A program made the position numbers and the translations under genes. Of a DNA stretch of 64,000 nt, positions 25,742 to 34,199 are shown in pieces. The stretch comes from Desulfococcus multivorans (lineage in GTDB: Bacteria > Desulfobacterota > Desulfobacteria > Desulfobacterales > Desulfococcaceae). The notes beneath the pieces were generated by a model. That model worked only from the letters and a program-made list of their open reading frames with translations, did no database searches and was not told the DNA's origin. The stretch lies in NCBI RefSeq assembly GCF_001854245.1, contig NZ_CP015381.1, positions 4,189,001 through 4,253,000 of the forward strand, read 5' to 3'. Numbering within the stretch: the stretch's first letter is position 1; the number at the start of each line of letters is the position of its first letter.

Positions 25742-26842
25742 ATGGGATCAGTCTATAAACAGAAAGGCAGTAAGAACTATTGGATCAAGTATTATCACAA
25801 TGGCAGAGCCGTTCGTGAAAGCGCTCAGAGCGACAAAAAAATTGTTGCTAAACGGCTTCTAGCCCGACGAGAGGCGGACATTGCCCAAGGCAAGGTGCCC
25901 AACATCCATTTGGACAAGGTCGGCTTCGAGCAGTTGGCGGAGAATTTTATTAACGATTACCGGGTCAATCAGCGGAAGTCAATCGGCAGGGCTGCACAGA
26001 GCGTCAGCCACTTGCGGCGATATTTTGGTACTTTTAAGGCACCCCAGATAACGACGTCAAAAATCAACGAGTACATTCTGCAGCGTATCGAGGGAGGCGC
26101 AGCTAACGCCACAATCAACCGGGAGTTGGCTGCTCTCAAGCGTATGTTGAATCTCGGGGCTCAACAGACACCCCCGCTGGTGGATCGTGTACCCCATATT
26201 CCGTCGCTAAAGGAAAACAACACCCGCAAGGGATTCTTCGAACATTCTGAATTCTTGGCTCTACGAGATGCGCTCCCGGAATATCTTAAAAATATGGTCA
26301 CCTTCGCCTACAACTCCGGATGGCGGTTCAACGAAATCACCGGTCTGAAGTGGAACAATGTCGATCTCGATGCAGGTATCGTCAGGCTGGAGGCCGGAGA
26401 AACGAAAAACGGAGAGGCCCGTACATTTTATCTTGGCCTTGAACTCCTTGAGGTCTTCAAAAGCCAGTGGCAGATCCGAAAGGCGCGTGAAGTTATTACT
26501 CCGTACGTATTTCCGAATGCCAACGGCGATGGTCGCATCAAGGATATCCGGGGATCCTGGTTTAAAGGCTGTAATAAGGCTGGTATCGGCAAAAGGCTCT
26601 TTCACGACTTCCGAAGAACAGCGGTCCGAAACATGGTTAGAGCCGGCATACCGGAAAGGGTAGCGATGATGGTCACTGGCCACAAGACCCGATCGGTCTT
26701 CGATCGATACAACATCGTCAGCGAGGCCGATCTCAAAATGGTATGTCAGAAACAGGCCGCTTACCAAAAATCTGCCACGGGCATAGTTTCAGGCATAGTG
26801 GCCCCCTTCCCCACAAAAAAAGGGGCTAACCGAAACGGCTAA
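25742..26842 (+). CDS. Tyrosine integrase at tRNA-Leu
   Basis: ATG 25742 (MGSVYKQKGSKNYWIKYYHN) has GGAGG upstream. The N-terminal arm-binding and SAM-like core-binding domains (to about residue 165) are followed by the catalytic domain with SGWRFNEITGLKW (arginine I), HDFRRTAVRNMVRAG (HxxR), GHKTRSVF and DRYNI (nucleophile tyrosine near 316). Its stop is 15 bases from the 3' end of tRNA-Leu, the usual place for an integrase that uses the tRNA as attachment site. This makes it the likely integrase of the element occupying the left part of the window. Confidence 0.9.
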   Translation: MGSVYKQKGSKNYWIKYYHNGRAVRESAQSDKKIVAKRLLARREADIAQGKVPNIHLDKVGFEQLAENFINDYRVNQRKSIGRAAQSVSHLRRYFGTFKAPQITTSKINEYILQRIEGGAANATINRELAALKRMLNLGAQQTPPLVDRVPHIPSLKENNTRKGFFEHSEFLALRDALPEYLKNMVTFAYNSGWRFNEITGLKWNNVDLDAGIVRLEAGETKNGEARTFYLGLELLEVFKSQWQIRKAREVITPYVFPNANGDGRIKDIRGSWFKGCNKAGIGKRLFHDFRRTAVRNMVRAGIPERVAMMVTGHKTRSVFDRYNIVSEADLKMVCQKQAAYQKSATGIVSGIVAPFPTKKGANRNG

Positions 26843-26847
26843 CCCCT
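26814..26847 (-). terminator. tRNA-Leu terminator overlapping the integrase end
   Basis: On the minus strand AGGGG-TTAG-CCG-TTT-CGG-TTAG-CCCCT is followed by at least six T residues (26814-26820 on the plus strand is A-rich). It lies directly downstream of tRNA-Leu and overlaps the integrase stop codon. Confidence 0.75.
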
Positions 26848-26856
26848 TGATTTCTA

Positions 26857-26943
26857 TGGTGCCGGGGGCGGGAATCGAACCCGCATGGGCTTGCGCCCGG
26901 AGGATTTTGAGTCCTCTGCGTCTACCTGTTTCACCACCCCGGC
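26857..26943 (-). tRNA. tRNA-Leu (anticodon CAA)
   Basis: The minus-strand sequence begins GCCGGGG and ends CCCCGGCACCA, an acceptor stem with encoded CCA. The anticodon arm is GAGGA-CTCAAAA-TCCTC, giving anticodon CAA. A long variable arm (CGGGCGCAAGCCCATG) and the T arm GCGGGTTCGATTCCCGC are present, typical of class II tRNA-Leu. It is the probable integration target of the neighbouring integrase. Confidence 0.95.
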
Positions 26944-26980
26944 GAAGACTTGATTCTTTTAGTTAAATTCTTGAGAATTG

Positions 26981-27643
26981 TCAACCCATTTGAGCGCGGT
27001 CTTGCGCGATTTCCAGGATCCTCGTGGCCGGGATCGCGCCGTCTCTCAGGATCCGGGGGTGGTCTCCGGTCACGTCGACCACGGTGGAGCCGATGCCGCC
27101 TGCGAGAGGGCCGGCGTCCAGGATGAGATCCACGGCCGCGGCGATCCTTGGATCCAGACGGGAGATGTCGTCGCAGGCGGGCGCCTCGGAGATATTGGCG
27201 CTGGTGCCGGTGATGGGGCCGCCCGTCGCTTCCAGCAGCGCCTTTGCCGCCGGGTGTGCGCAGAGCCGGATGCCGATCTTGCCGGAACCCGCGGTAAGCA
27301 GCGGACAGACCCCGGCAGACGCCTCGAACACCAGGGTGACACCGCCGGGCCAGATGCGCGTCATGATCCGGCGGGCGTAGGCCGGAACCCGCTCCGCGAA
27401 CCGTTCCACATCGCTCATTCGGTGAACCAGCACCAGGATCGGCTTGTCCTTGGGCCGCAATTTGATATCGAAGACCCGGCCGACCGCAGCCGGGTCGCGT
27501 GCGTCGGCCCCCAGGCCGTAGAGGCAGCGGGTGGGGAACACCACGACCCCGCCCGATCGGATGCGGGCGGCCGCCTCCCGGATCGATGCCCGAAAATACG
27601 GATTGGCGGGATCCGCCGCGTCGATGCGCCGGGTCTCAGACAA
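26981..27643 (-). CDS. tsaC: Threonylcarbamoyl-AMP synthase
   Basis: The protein has the YrdC/Sua5 core: GGVVVFPTRCLYGLGADA, VFDIKLRPKDKPILVLVH, WPGGVTLVFEA, IGIRLCAHP and PITGTSANISE. It makes L-threonylcarbamoyl-AMP from threonine, bicarbonate and ATP for the t6A37 tRNA modification. At 220 aa it lacks the extra Sua5 domain. The best start is TTG 27643, overlapping the purD-purE stop by eight bases, with no ATG near. It is the third gene of a minus-strand run with ddl and purDE. Confidence 0.9.
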   Translation of the reverse strand: MSETRRIDAADPANPYFRASIREAAARIRSGGVVVFPTRCLYGLGADARDPAAVGRVFDIKLRPKDKPILVLVHRMSDVERFAERVPAYARRIMTRIWPGGVTLVFEASAGVCPLLTAGSGKIGIRLCAHPAAKALLEATGGPITGTSANISEAPACDDISRLDPRIAAAVDLILDAGPLAGGIGSTVVDVTGDHPRILRDGAIPATRILEIAQDRAQMG

Positions 27644-29411
27644 ATTTCGCCAGTTTCTCCGCTTTTGCCGCCACCTCCCGGGCCATGTCCGCCTTGAACG
27701 CCGCCAGCAGCTCCGCCACGTCGGGATCCGTCAGGGCGATCATCTGGGCCGCCAGGATGCCGGCGTTCCGGGCACCGGGCTTGCCGATGGAGACCGTGGC
27801 CACGGGGATGCCCGGCGGCATCTGAACCGTCGACAGGAGTGCATCCATGCCTTGGAGGCACGAGGAATCGATGGGGACGCCGATGACCGGCAAGGTGGTG
27901 TGGGCCGCCAGAACCCCCGCCAAATGGGCGGCATGCCCCGCTCCCGCAATGATAACCTGCATTCCCCTCTCCTGGGCCTGCACGGCGAAGGTCATGGCCT
28001 TTTCGGGACTCCGATGGGCCGATGCAACGGTCATTTCGTAGGGAATGCCGAACTTCTTCAGCATGGCGGCAGCCTCATCCATCACCGCCAGGTCCGAATC
28101 GCTGCCCATGACGATCCCCACCCTGGGGGCGATGTCGAAACGCTTGAGCGCTTTCATGCCGATATCCTTTCGGAAGTGGACATCCTTCCAGGAGATCTTG
28201 CCTGCGGCCTTATAAGCCTTGGCGACGGCATCCTTGACCGTATCGCCCAATGCCGTAACGCCCAGCACCCGTCCGCCGGCGGTGGCGACGCCCCGCTTCT
28301 CATCGATGGCCGTCCCGGCATGGAAGACGAATACATCCCTCATCCGACGCACGCCGTCCAGCCCCGAGATGGGAAGTCCCTTCTTGTAGGATCCGGGATA
28401 TCCGCCCGAGGCCATAACGACGCAGACCGTGGCCCGTTCTTCGATGTCGAGGCGGCATTTGTCCAGGCGACCGTCGATCACAGCCTCCATCACCGGCACG
28501 ATGTCGCTTTTCATGCGCATGAGGAGGGGCTGGGCCTCGGGGTCTCCGAAGCGGGCGTTGAATTCGAGGACCCGGACCCGGTCCCGATCGATCATGAGAC
28601 CTGCGTAAAGGACCCCCTTGTAGGGGCGGCCCTCGGCGGCCATGGCCTCGACCGTCGGAACCATGATCTCCTTCATGATCTTCCGGTGCATGAAGCGGTC
28701 GATGATCGGAGCCGGGGAGTAAGCCCCCATGCCGCCGGTGTTGGGCCCCTTGTCATTGTCGTAGACCGGTTTGTGGTCCTGGGAAGAAGGCAGCGGCAGG
28801 ACGGTCTTGCCGTCGGTGAATGCCAGAAAGGAGGCCTCCTCGCCGGTCAGGCACTCCTCCACGACGGCCCTGGCCCCGGCGTCGCCGAAGGCCCGGTCGA
28901 CCATGACGCTTTTAAGGGCTTCCAGGGCCTCCTTTTCCGTGGCGCAGACGATGACGCCCTTACCGGCGGCCAGGCCGTCGGCCTTGACCACCACCGGCGT
29001 ACCGATCTTCCTGACGAAGGCCTCGGCTTTTTTGTAGCTGGTGAAGGTCTCGCCTTTGGCCGTGGGAATGCCGTAGCGCATCATCAGGTCCTTGGCGAAG
29101 GATTTGCTGGCCTCCAGTTCGGCAGCTCTCCGGGAAGCGCCGAAGATTCGGAGCCCGACCGCCTCGAACGCATCCACGATCCCCCGGGAGAGGGGATCTT
29201 CGGGTCCCACCACCGTCAGATCGATCCGCTCCGACTGGGCGAAGGAAAGGAGTTTGTCGATATCCCCCGCATCAATGGGAACGCACTCGGCCAAATCGGC
29301 AATGCCGCCGTTTCCGGGCGCACAATAAATCTTCCTGACCTTGGGGCTTTGGTGAATCTTCCAGACCAGGGCATGCTCTCTTCCGCCGCTGCCGATAACC
29401 AGGACTTTCAT
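27636..29411 (-). CDS. purDE: PurD-PurE fusion: GAR synthetase and N5-CAIR mutase
   Basis: ATG 29411 (MKVLVIGSGGREHALVWK) has GGAGG upstream. Residues 1 to about 425 are GAR synthetase (ATP-grasp): VVGPEDPLSRGIVDAF, VVKADGLAAGKGVIV and LEFNARFGDPEAQ. Residues 430-591 are the PurE domain: VGIVMGSDSDLAVM, ASAHRSPEKAM, AGAGHAAHLAGVLAAHT and GIPVATVSIGKPGARN. One polypeptide therefore joins the second step of purine synthesis with a later carboxylation step. Both active-site motifs look intact. Confidence 0.93.
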   Translation of the reverse strand: MKVLVIGSGGREHALVWKIHQSPKVRKIYCAPGNGGIADLAECVPIDAGDIDKLLSFAQSERIDLTVVGPEDPLSRGIVDAFEAVGLRIFGASRRAAELEASKSFAKDLMMRYGIPTAKGETFTSYKKAEAFVRKIGTPVVVKADGLAAGKGVIVCATEKEALEALKSVMVDRAFGDAGARAVVEECLTGEEASFLAFTDGKTVLPLPSSQDHKPVYDNDKGPNTGGMGAYSPAPIIDRFMHRKIMKEIMVPTVEAMAAEGRPYKGVLYAGLMIDRDRVRVLEFNARFGDPEAQPLLMRMKSDIVPVMEAVIDGRLDKCRLDIEERATVCVVMASGGYPGSYKKGLPISGLDGVRRMRDVFVFHAGTAIDEKRGVATAGGRVLGVTALGDTVKDAVAKAYKAAGKISWKDVHFRKDIGMKALKRFDIAPRVGIVMGSDSDLAVMDEAAAMLKKFGIPYEMTVASAHRSPEKAMTFAVQAQERGMQVIIAGAGHAAHLAGVLAAHTTLPVIGVPIDSSCLQGMDALLSTVQMPPGIPVATVSIGKPGARNAGILAAQMIALTDPDVAELLAAFKADMAREVAAKAEKLAKFV

Positions 29412-29471
29412 GTATACCTCCATCAGGGGGCTCCACACGCGGCGGATCCCGGAATGTCAGCCGTCGTCGAT

Positions 29472-30422
29472 TCAGGCTGTTTTGCGATGTTGATGATCTT
29501 CGATACTCAGGGCGACGAGCCTGTCGAGAAGCAGGCTGAAAGAGAGCCCCGCCGCTTCGGCGGCGCGGGGCAGCAGGCTGGTGGGGGTCATGCCGGGGAT
29601 CGTGTTTGTTTCCAGAACGTAGAATTCGCCGTCCTTCAGGATGAAGTCCGTCCGACTGTATCCCCTCAGAAACAGGGTCTCATGAGCGATCCGGGCGCAG
29701 TGCTGGACCTTTTGGGTCAAAGCCTCGTCAATGCGCGCCGGGCAGATCTCCTGGGTCGCGCCGGCCGTGTACTTGGCCTCGTAGTCAAAAAACTCGTATC
29801 CGTCGCCGGGCAGGATTTCGATGGGGGGGAAGGATTCCAGCCGGTCGTTTCCGATGACGCCCACGGTGATTTCGAGCCCTTTGATGAAGGCCTCCACCAT
29901 CACCGTTCGATCGTATCTAAACGCCTTTTCGATGGCGGCAGAAAGGGCGTCCCGGCTTTTCACGATGGACATGCCGATACTGGATCCACCGCTGACGGGC
30001 TTGACCACCAGGGGCAGCCCCAGCTGTTCGATGCAGGCATCGACATCGATGGCATCCCCGGCCCCCAGGCAGACGTAAGGCGCCACCCGAAGACCCGCCT
30101 TTTCATACAGCTGCTTGGCGGCGAGCTTGTTCATGGCCAGGGCGCTCCCCAGAACGCCCGCCCCCTGGTAGGGAATGTCGAGGAGATCGAGCATCCCCTG
30201 AACGGTGCCGTCTTCGCCGTAAGGACCGTGAAGGATGATGAGCGCCGCGTCAATGGTGGGAGCGTCGGCCATGAGCTTCTGAAGATCCGTTTTGGGATCA
30301 TATCTAAAAACGGTATATTTGTCCTTGTCAAGGGCCTCATACACCTGATTTCCGCTCTTCAGTGAAACGTCGCGCTCGGAGGAAATTCCCCCCGAGAGCA
30401 AAGCGATGGTCAGTTTCTTCAT
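29472..30422 (-). CDS. ddl: D-alanine--D-alanine ligase
   Basis: ATG 30422 starts MKKLTIALLSGGISSERDVS, the Ddl signature; HGPYGEDGTVQGMLDLL, LVVKPVSGGSSIGMS, FDYEAKYTAGATQEICPA and VLETNTIPGMTPTSLLP complete the ATP-grasp and dipeptide-binding motifs. The enzyme joins two D-alanines for peptidoglycan. The Y in YEAKY points to the D-Ala-D-Ala form. Its start overlaps the stop of the upstream membrane protein by ATGA. 316 aa is normal length. Confidence 0.93.
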   Translation of the reverse strand: MKKLTIALLSGGISSERDVSLKSGNQVYEALDKDKYTVFRYDPKTDLQKLMADAPTIDAALIILHGPYGEDGTVQGMLDLLDIPYQGAGVLGSALAMNKLAAKQLYEKAGLRVAPYVCLGAGDAIDVDACIEQLGLPLVVKPVSGGSSIGMSIVKSRDALSAAIEKAFRYDRTVMVEAFIKGLEITVGVIGNDRLESFPPIEILPGDGYEFFDYEAKYTAGATQEICPARIDEALTQKVQHCARIAHETLFLRGYSRTDFILKDGEFYVLETNTIPGMTPTSLLPRAAEAAGLSFSLLLDRLVALSIEDHQHRKTA

Positions 30423-30940
30423 GAACAGGAATACCCCTCTATGATATGTTTTTTGGAGGTTTCATATTCTTCCAGCGTGATCAGGTTTTTCTCGAAAAGG
30501 CTTGCGAGTTCGGTGAGTTCGCGGACCCGGGACGTGTCCGGCGCCGCCAGCTGCCGGGGGGAGACCGCGTCGTCATAGGCGATTGGGATGGCCCTGGCGC
30601 CGGGGCTTTCAACCTTCAACGAGGCGATGCCTCCCAGGAAACTGACCTCGACACTGTTGCCGTTCAGCAGGGGCAGCCGGAGCAGCTCGGAAAAATTCCG
30701 CTGTTCCTGTTTCATTCGTTTGTAAACGCGATAGCCGGAATAGGTGACCAATGCCGTGCCGCCGATGAAGATCCAGAGCATGTATTGCACCATGCCCCGG
30801 AAAAACAGCACCAGGCACCCCAGCAATGCTATGAAGACCGCATGCAGAATCAGAATCAGGTAGGCGGCGGCAACGCCTTTAAAGAGACCGACCTGTTCCT
30901 TCTGCGGACGATTTTTTTGCTTTTTCCCACGGGTTTTCAT
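30419..30940 (-). CDS. Membrane protein with SHOCT-like C-terminus, 173 aa
   Basis: A basic N-terminus (MKTRGKKQKNRPQK) precedes two transmembrane helices (about residues 20-48 and 50-68). The cytoplasmic tail ends TELASLFEKNLITLEEYETSK, like a SHOCT oligomerisation motif. No enzyme motif is visible. It is coupled to ddl by ATGA. AAGGATATATCATCC precedes the start. Function unknown. Confidence 0.7.
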   Translation of the reverse strand: MKTRGKKQKNRPQKEQVGLFKGVAAAYLILILHAVFIALLGCLVLFFRGMVQYMLWIFIGGTALVTYSGYRVYKRMKQEQRNFSELLRLPLLNGNSVEVSFLGGIASLKVESPGARAIPIAYDDAVSPRQLAAPDTSRVRELTELASLFEKNLITLEEYETSKKHIIEGYSCS

Positions 30941-30964
30941 GGATGATATATCCTTCGGAATAAA

Positions 30965-31367
30965 TCAATCTGGGTTGTTTTTCGGGGGGACATGCCGGGT
31001 GGTGATCTGATCCGCGACCTTCCCCAGATATTTCTGGGGCACTTCGAAAACCACGTTGGAGTTCCGCATGGCGTTCAACTTCATGATCAGAAAATTGAGC
31101 TTCTTCATGACGTGATATTTTTCCGCCGTATCCGCCATGCCGGCCAGCAGGTCCTCGGTTTTGAGGATTTCCTTTTTCAGTTCGATCTCCGGCGGAAGGC
31201 AGTCCGCGTTTTTCAAAATCTTGTGCGCCAGGCGGAGTTCTTCGGGGGATATGACCGTCGTTTTCAAAAACCAGCGGCTTGCCGGAACCCGGCAAATTAT
31301 CGAAATCTCCCTTGAGTTGGGCCGCCCGGATGCGTTCCTCGATAATCTTTTCAAAGCCAGTGAGCAT
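30965..31367 (-). pseudogene. DUF1992 (DnaJ-like) gene with a C-run frameshift
   Basis: ATG 31367 opens MLTGFEKIIEERIRAAQLKG, then DFDNLPGSGKPLVFEND, the DUF1992 signature. At the run of five C near 31254-31258 the frame breaks. The alternative frame continues PEELRLAHKILKNADCLPPE and KYHVMKKLNFLIMKLNAMRN to a stop at 30965, which is the normal family C-terminus. With four C the gene would be intact at about 133 aa. True decay or sequencing error. Confidence 0.8.
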
Positions 31368-31473
31368 AATCTGTTTTCCACCGAATTTAAAGACTCAAAT
31401 CGTCGGACGCGCCATGGGCGACGGCCGGATGAATTTAATAATTATATCATCCAAAACATTTTTTTCAAGAGCC

Positions 31474-31505
31474 AAAAAGCCGTCCGTAAAGACCCGGACG
31501 GCTTT
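31474..31505 (-). terminator. Terminator after the DUF3786 gene
   Basis: AAAAAGCCGTCCG (31474-31486) pairs with CGGACGGCTTT (31495-31505). On the minus strand AGCCGTCCG...CGGACGGCT is followed by TTTTT. Confidence 0.75.
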
Positions 31506-31558
31506 CCTTCCCCGCCGATTCAGTAGCGGCTCAGTCCAACAACCGGACGGATTCGGTC

Positions 31559-32365
31559 TCAGGAGAATCCGTGGCGCTGGGACAGCCGTTCAAACATCAG
31601 GGCCAACCCCGCGCCAAGCGAAAAAATCGACCCGATTTCAAGGTTGTCGGCTCCTTTTTCATCAAAAAAGGTGTTGAGACTCGAGGCCAAACCATCCTCG
31701 GGCTTCCAGTAACAGATCATCATGGGAAATTTGGGAAGCGGATGAAGCACCACGGAAATATCCGATTCGAACGCCTCCGCCACCTGACGCCCCCCGAAGA
31801 TGTGAACCATGTCGTCGAAAAGGTCGGTGTAATGATCGGCCACCTGCTTCATGGCCGCTTCACAGCGTTTCTGGAAGAGCGGGTATCGCTCCTGGCCTTC
31901 TTTCAGTTCACGAAACGACACCCAGCGGCCCGACGGCGTAATCCCTTTCCCGTTCAGGACATAATCGAGAAACGGAATCGCCACCCAGGGATTGACGTGG
32001 ATATCCGCCGACAGATTTCCTGCGGCATCCACGCTGAAGTCCTTGCCGAGCACCTTCAAGGTCAGACGTCCGTCGGAAAAACGCCCTCCCAGGCGCTCGG
32101 CGGCCGCCGAAAGGTCAATCCGGGCGACCTGCTTTTTCAGATCCGCCAGATAGGCGTCCCGGTTCTGTTCGATGCTGTTTTCATGTTCAGACTTTTCTGA
32201 AAAGCGCTCGATGGTCTCTCGATCGAGCTTAGGGCACTCCTCGATGCTTCTTCGCCCCAAGTAAACGGCGCCGGCAAAAGCCAGGCAGGTTTTCTCCATG
32301 CATTCCCTGCAATTGGATTTGTCAAGCACCTGAAATATCTCCATGGCGTTTTTGGGTTTGGGCAT
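31559..32365 (-). CDS. DUF3786 protein with cysteine-rich Fe-S-type motif
   Basis: ATG 32365 (MPKPKNAMEIFQVLDKSNC) has AAGGAGG upstream; the longer frame to 32506 lacks support. NCRECMEKTCLAFAGAVYLG and the later EECPKL give a C-x2-C-x4-C-x~16-C set, like the 4Fe-4S domain of the AcsC corrinoid protein. The rest (residues 90-268) is the DUF3786 domain, with DIHVNPWVAIPFLDYVLNG and FESDISVVLHPLPKFPMMICYW. Such genes are common in Desulfobacterota and probably serve in anaerobic one-carbon or corrinoid metabolism; that is inference. Confidence 0.8.
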   Translation of the reverse strand: MPKPKNAMEIFQVLDKSNCRECMEKTCLAFAGAVYLGRRSIEECPKLDRETIERFSEKSEHENSIEQNRDAYLADLKKQVARIDLSAAAERLGGRFSDGRLTLKVLGKDFSVDAAGNLSADIHVNPWVAIPFLDYVLNGKGITPSGRWVSFRELKEGQERYPLFQKRCEAAMKQVADHYTDLFDDMVHIFGGRQVAEAFESDISVVLHPLPKFPMMICYWKPEDGLASSLNTFFDEKGADNLEIGSIFSLGAGLALMFERLSQRHGFS

Positions 32366-32504
32366 TGAAACAACCTCCTTTCTCCCTCGGGTCGCGACCG
32401 CGAAGACTGTCCGCGGCCAAACCCGTCTGCCGTGCTCCAAGCGGATACTATATTCATTTATAAACAATATCAAGATAATAAACTTCATTTTGCGCGGTTC
32501 ACCC

Positions 32505-32548
32505 AAAAAACAGAAGCCCGGCGACCATCATCGCCGGGCTTCTGTTTT
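32505..32548 (-). terminator. Terminator after the Hsp20 operon (bidirectional)
   Basis: ACAGAAGCCCGGCGA (32510-32524) and TCGCCGGGCTTCTGT (32531-32545) form a 15-bp stem with a 6-base loop. A run of A on the left and T on the right allow termination in both directions. Confidence 0.9.
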
Positions 32549-32557
32549 GGCGACCCG

Positions 32558-32959
32558 TCAGCTGGTGATGCTGATCTTTCGCGGCGTCGCTTTTTCAACT
32601 TTCGGCAGAACCAGCCTTAAAACACCGTTCGTGAGTTTGGCTTCGATCCTGCTTTGATCGATGACCTCCGAAAGGGTGAACTGCCGATAAAACTTACCGA
32701 CGGCATATTCCTTGAGGATGTCCTGCTCATTCTCCCCTTTGCCGGATACGACTTCGGCCGAAAGGGTCAGAATGTTCTCTCTCAGGTCGACGTCCAGATT
32801 ATCCGTTGAAACCCCCGGCATATCCGCCAACAGGACAATCTCCTTGTCGGTTTCGAAGATATCCACCAGCGGGCTGAAAACCAGGCCCGGCCGAGTCTGT
32901 TCCGCTGGAACGTTGACCTCCTGTTTTTCTCTCACCTGGAGTTCTCTGGTTTCGCTCAT
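32558..32959 (-). CDS. Small heat-shock protein (Hsp20), 133 aa
   Basis: ATG 32959 has AGGAGG upstream. The alpha-crystallin domain runs from about residue 30 to the end: VDIFETDKEIVLLADMPGVS, LRENILTLSAEV, and KFYRQFTLSEVIDQSRIEAKL followed by TNGVLRLVLPKV, ending with the PRKISI motif that binds the groove of a neighbouring subunit. It holds unfolding proteins. It lies 15 bases after a second Hsp20 gene and ends in a terminator, forming a two-gene operon. Confidence 0.92.
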   Translation of the reverse strand: MSETRELQVREKQEVNVPAEQTRPGLVFSPLVDIFETDKEIVLLADMPGVSTDNLDVDLRENILTLSAEVVSGKGENEQDILKEYAVGKFYRQFTLSEVIDQSRIEAKLTNGVLRLVLPKVEKATPRKISITS

Positions 32960-32974
32960 CTTGTCCTCCTGTCG

Positions 32975-33436
32975 TTATTTGATGGAAATCTGTCGCGGTT
33001 TCGTGGCCTCGGATTTTGCGATGGTCACCGTCAGCACGCCGTTGGTCAGGCCGGCGCTGACCTTGTCCATGTCGGCCCCGTTTGGCAGGGTGACGATTCG
33101 AGAGAATTTCCCCGCCTCCCGTTCACGCCGATGATACCGGACATTGTCTCCTTCGGCCGGGATCCTGCGCTCGCCGGAGATGGTCACGCTGTTGCCGGCG
33201 GCCTGAATATCGAGATCATCGGCCGCCATTCCGGGAAGCTCCGACCGGATGTAGAAATGATCCTGATCTTCCGTCACGTTAACGGACGGGAATACACCGG
33301 CATGCAGCCCCGGCCATCCGGACCGGAAGAACTGATCGCCGAAGAGCCGATCCATTTCACGCTGCATCCGTTCCAATTCCGCAAACGGATTTCGCCAACC
33401 CAAGCCTGGAAAATCGAACAGTCTTCTTGCAGTCAT
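32975..33436 (-). CDS. Small heat-shock protein (Hsp20), 153 aa
   Basis: ATG 33436 (MTARRLFDFPGLGWRNPFAE) has AGGAGG upstream. The N-terminal arm carries MQREMDRLFGDQF. The alpha-crystallin domain includes VNVTEDQDHFYIRSELPGMA, RRIPAEGDNVRYHRREREAG and KFSRIVTLPNGADMDKVSAG with TNGVLTVTIAK. The C-terminus RQISIK carries the IxI motif. First gene of the Hsp20 pair; its sequence differs clearly from the second, so they probably form mixed oligomers. Confidence 0.92.
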   Translation of the reverse strand: MTARRLFDFPGLGWRNPFAELERMQREMDRLFGDQFFRSGWPGLHAGVFPSVNVTEDQDHFYIRSELPGMAADDLDIQAAGNSVTISGERRIPAEGDNVRYHRREREAGKFSRIVTLPNGADMDKVSAGLTNGVLTVTIAKSEATKPRQISIK

Positions 33437-33560
33437 GGTGCAATCCTCCTTTGTGTTGATCCTCTTGTTCGTGATCTTCAGGTCCACGATCACGTGCCTG
33501 AGAATGGGTTAACGCTTGGTTTTTCAGGCCTTGTGTTCAATACCCTCATTTTTTGTTTCT

Positions 33561-33588
33561 AAAATAATTATCACAAAAATTTTGTCAA
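33561..33588 (-). promoter_or_regulatory. Possible promoter of the Hsp20 operon
   Basis: On the minus strand TTGACA (33583-33588) and TATTTT (33561-33566) are 16 bases apart in an AT-rich leader, about 125 bases before the first Hsp20 start. No clear heat-shock sigma-32 type sequence or CIRCE element is visible. Confidence 0.4.
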
Positions 33589-33807
33589 TATAATTTTTTA
33601 CTTTATTATTACATTACTTTTTATATAAATTTATTCTAAGTAATAAAATGATATCTGCGTTATCGTCGTGATGTCGTCGTAAACGCCTTCCCGCAGACAT
33701 TCAAATCCTGTCGACAACCCTCAAACCGCAGGATAGAGAGTGCCGTTTCCCTGAATCATGAAAAGCCTTTTCAACTATATCAATAACAATTTAAATGCGA
33801 AACCGAT

Positions 33808-33891
33808 ATGGAAACGCCTAATCCCTGTATCACCTGTGGTGTCTGTTGCACCTATTTCAGAGCATCCTTATTTTTCAGAAGCTGTTATTGA
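33808..33891 (+). pseudogene. YkgJ-type cysteine cluster protein, N-terminal fragment
   Basis: ATG 33808 reads METPNPCITCGVCCTYFRAS, the typical start of YkgJ-family zinc/iron-chelating proteins (CxxCxxCC), then stops after 27 residues. The rest is missing, replaced by AT-rich DNA and the palindromic element starting at 33925. A broken gene. Confidence 0.6.
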
Positions 33892-33924
33892 TGTTATCTT
33901 AAAAACTGATTATAATATTTTATT

Positions 33925-34157
33925 AAACTTTCGACTTTCATAATGGCAACCGGAAAAAGGTGCCGGGAGGATACGGCCCGGGCCCCTTCAGCGGTGAGTT
34001 TTAGTGCCGCTTAAGCGCCGCGGAGGATCAGCGGCCCGGACTGTTTGAGCGCAGCGAGTTTCCGGGCCGCCCGGAGCAAGCTTTAGCGGCACTTGAACGA
34101 AACCGCGTGGGGCGCGGGCCGTATCCTCCCGACACCGGCCTATGAAAGTCGAAAGTT
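33925..34157. repeat. 233-bp nested palindromic element (MITE/REP-like)
   Basis: Outer arms AACTTTCGACTTTCATA (33925-33941) and its exact reverse complement (34141-34157) enclose further arms: GG(A)GGATACGGCCCG near 33965-33980 against CGGGCCGTATCCTCC near 34118-34132, AGTGCCGCT near 34001-34009 against AGCGGCACT near 34087-34095, and CGGCCCGGA/TTCCGGGCCG around a GAGCGCAGCGAG loop. No gene inside. The nesting is nearly complete along the whole length. Confidence 0.8.
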
Positions 34158-34199
34158 GAGTATTTTAAAAAAGGTATTACCGCCGAAAAGGAAAAACCG

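Noticed and set aside
27531-30365. A 944-aa open frame on the plus strand
   Set aside because: It is antisense to purD-purE and ddl, has low-complexity His/Gly/Asp composition, no start signal and no family motifs. High GC in the true genes keeps it open.
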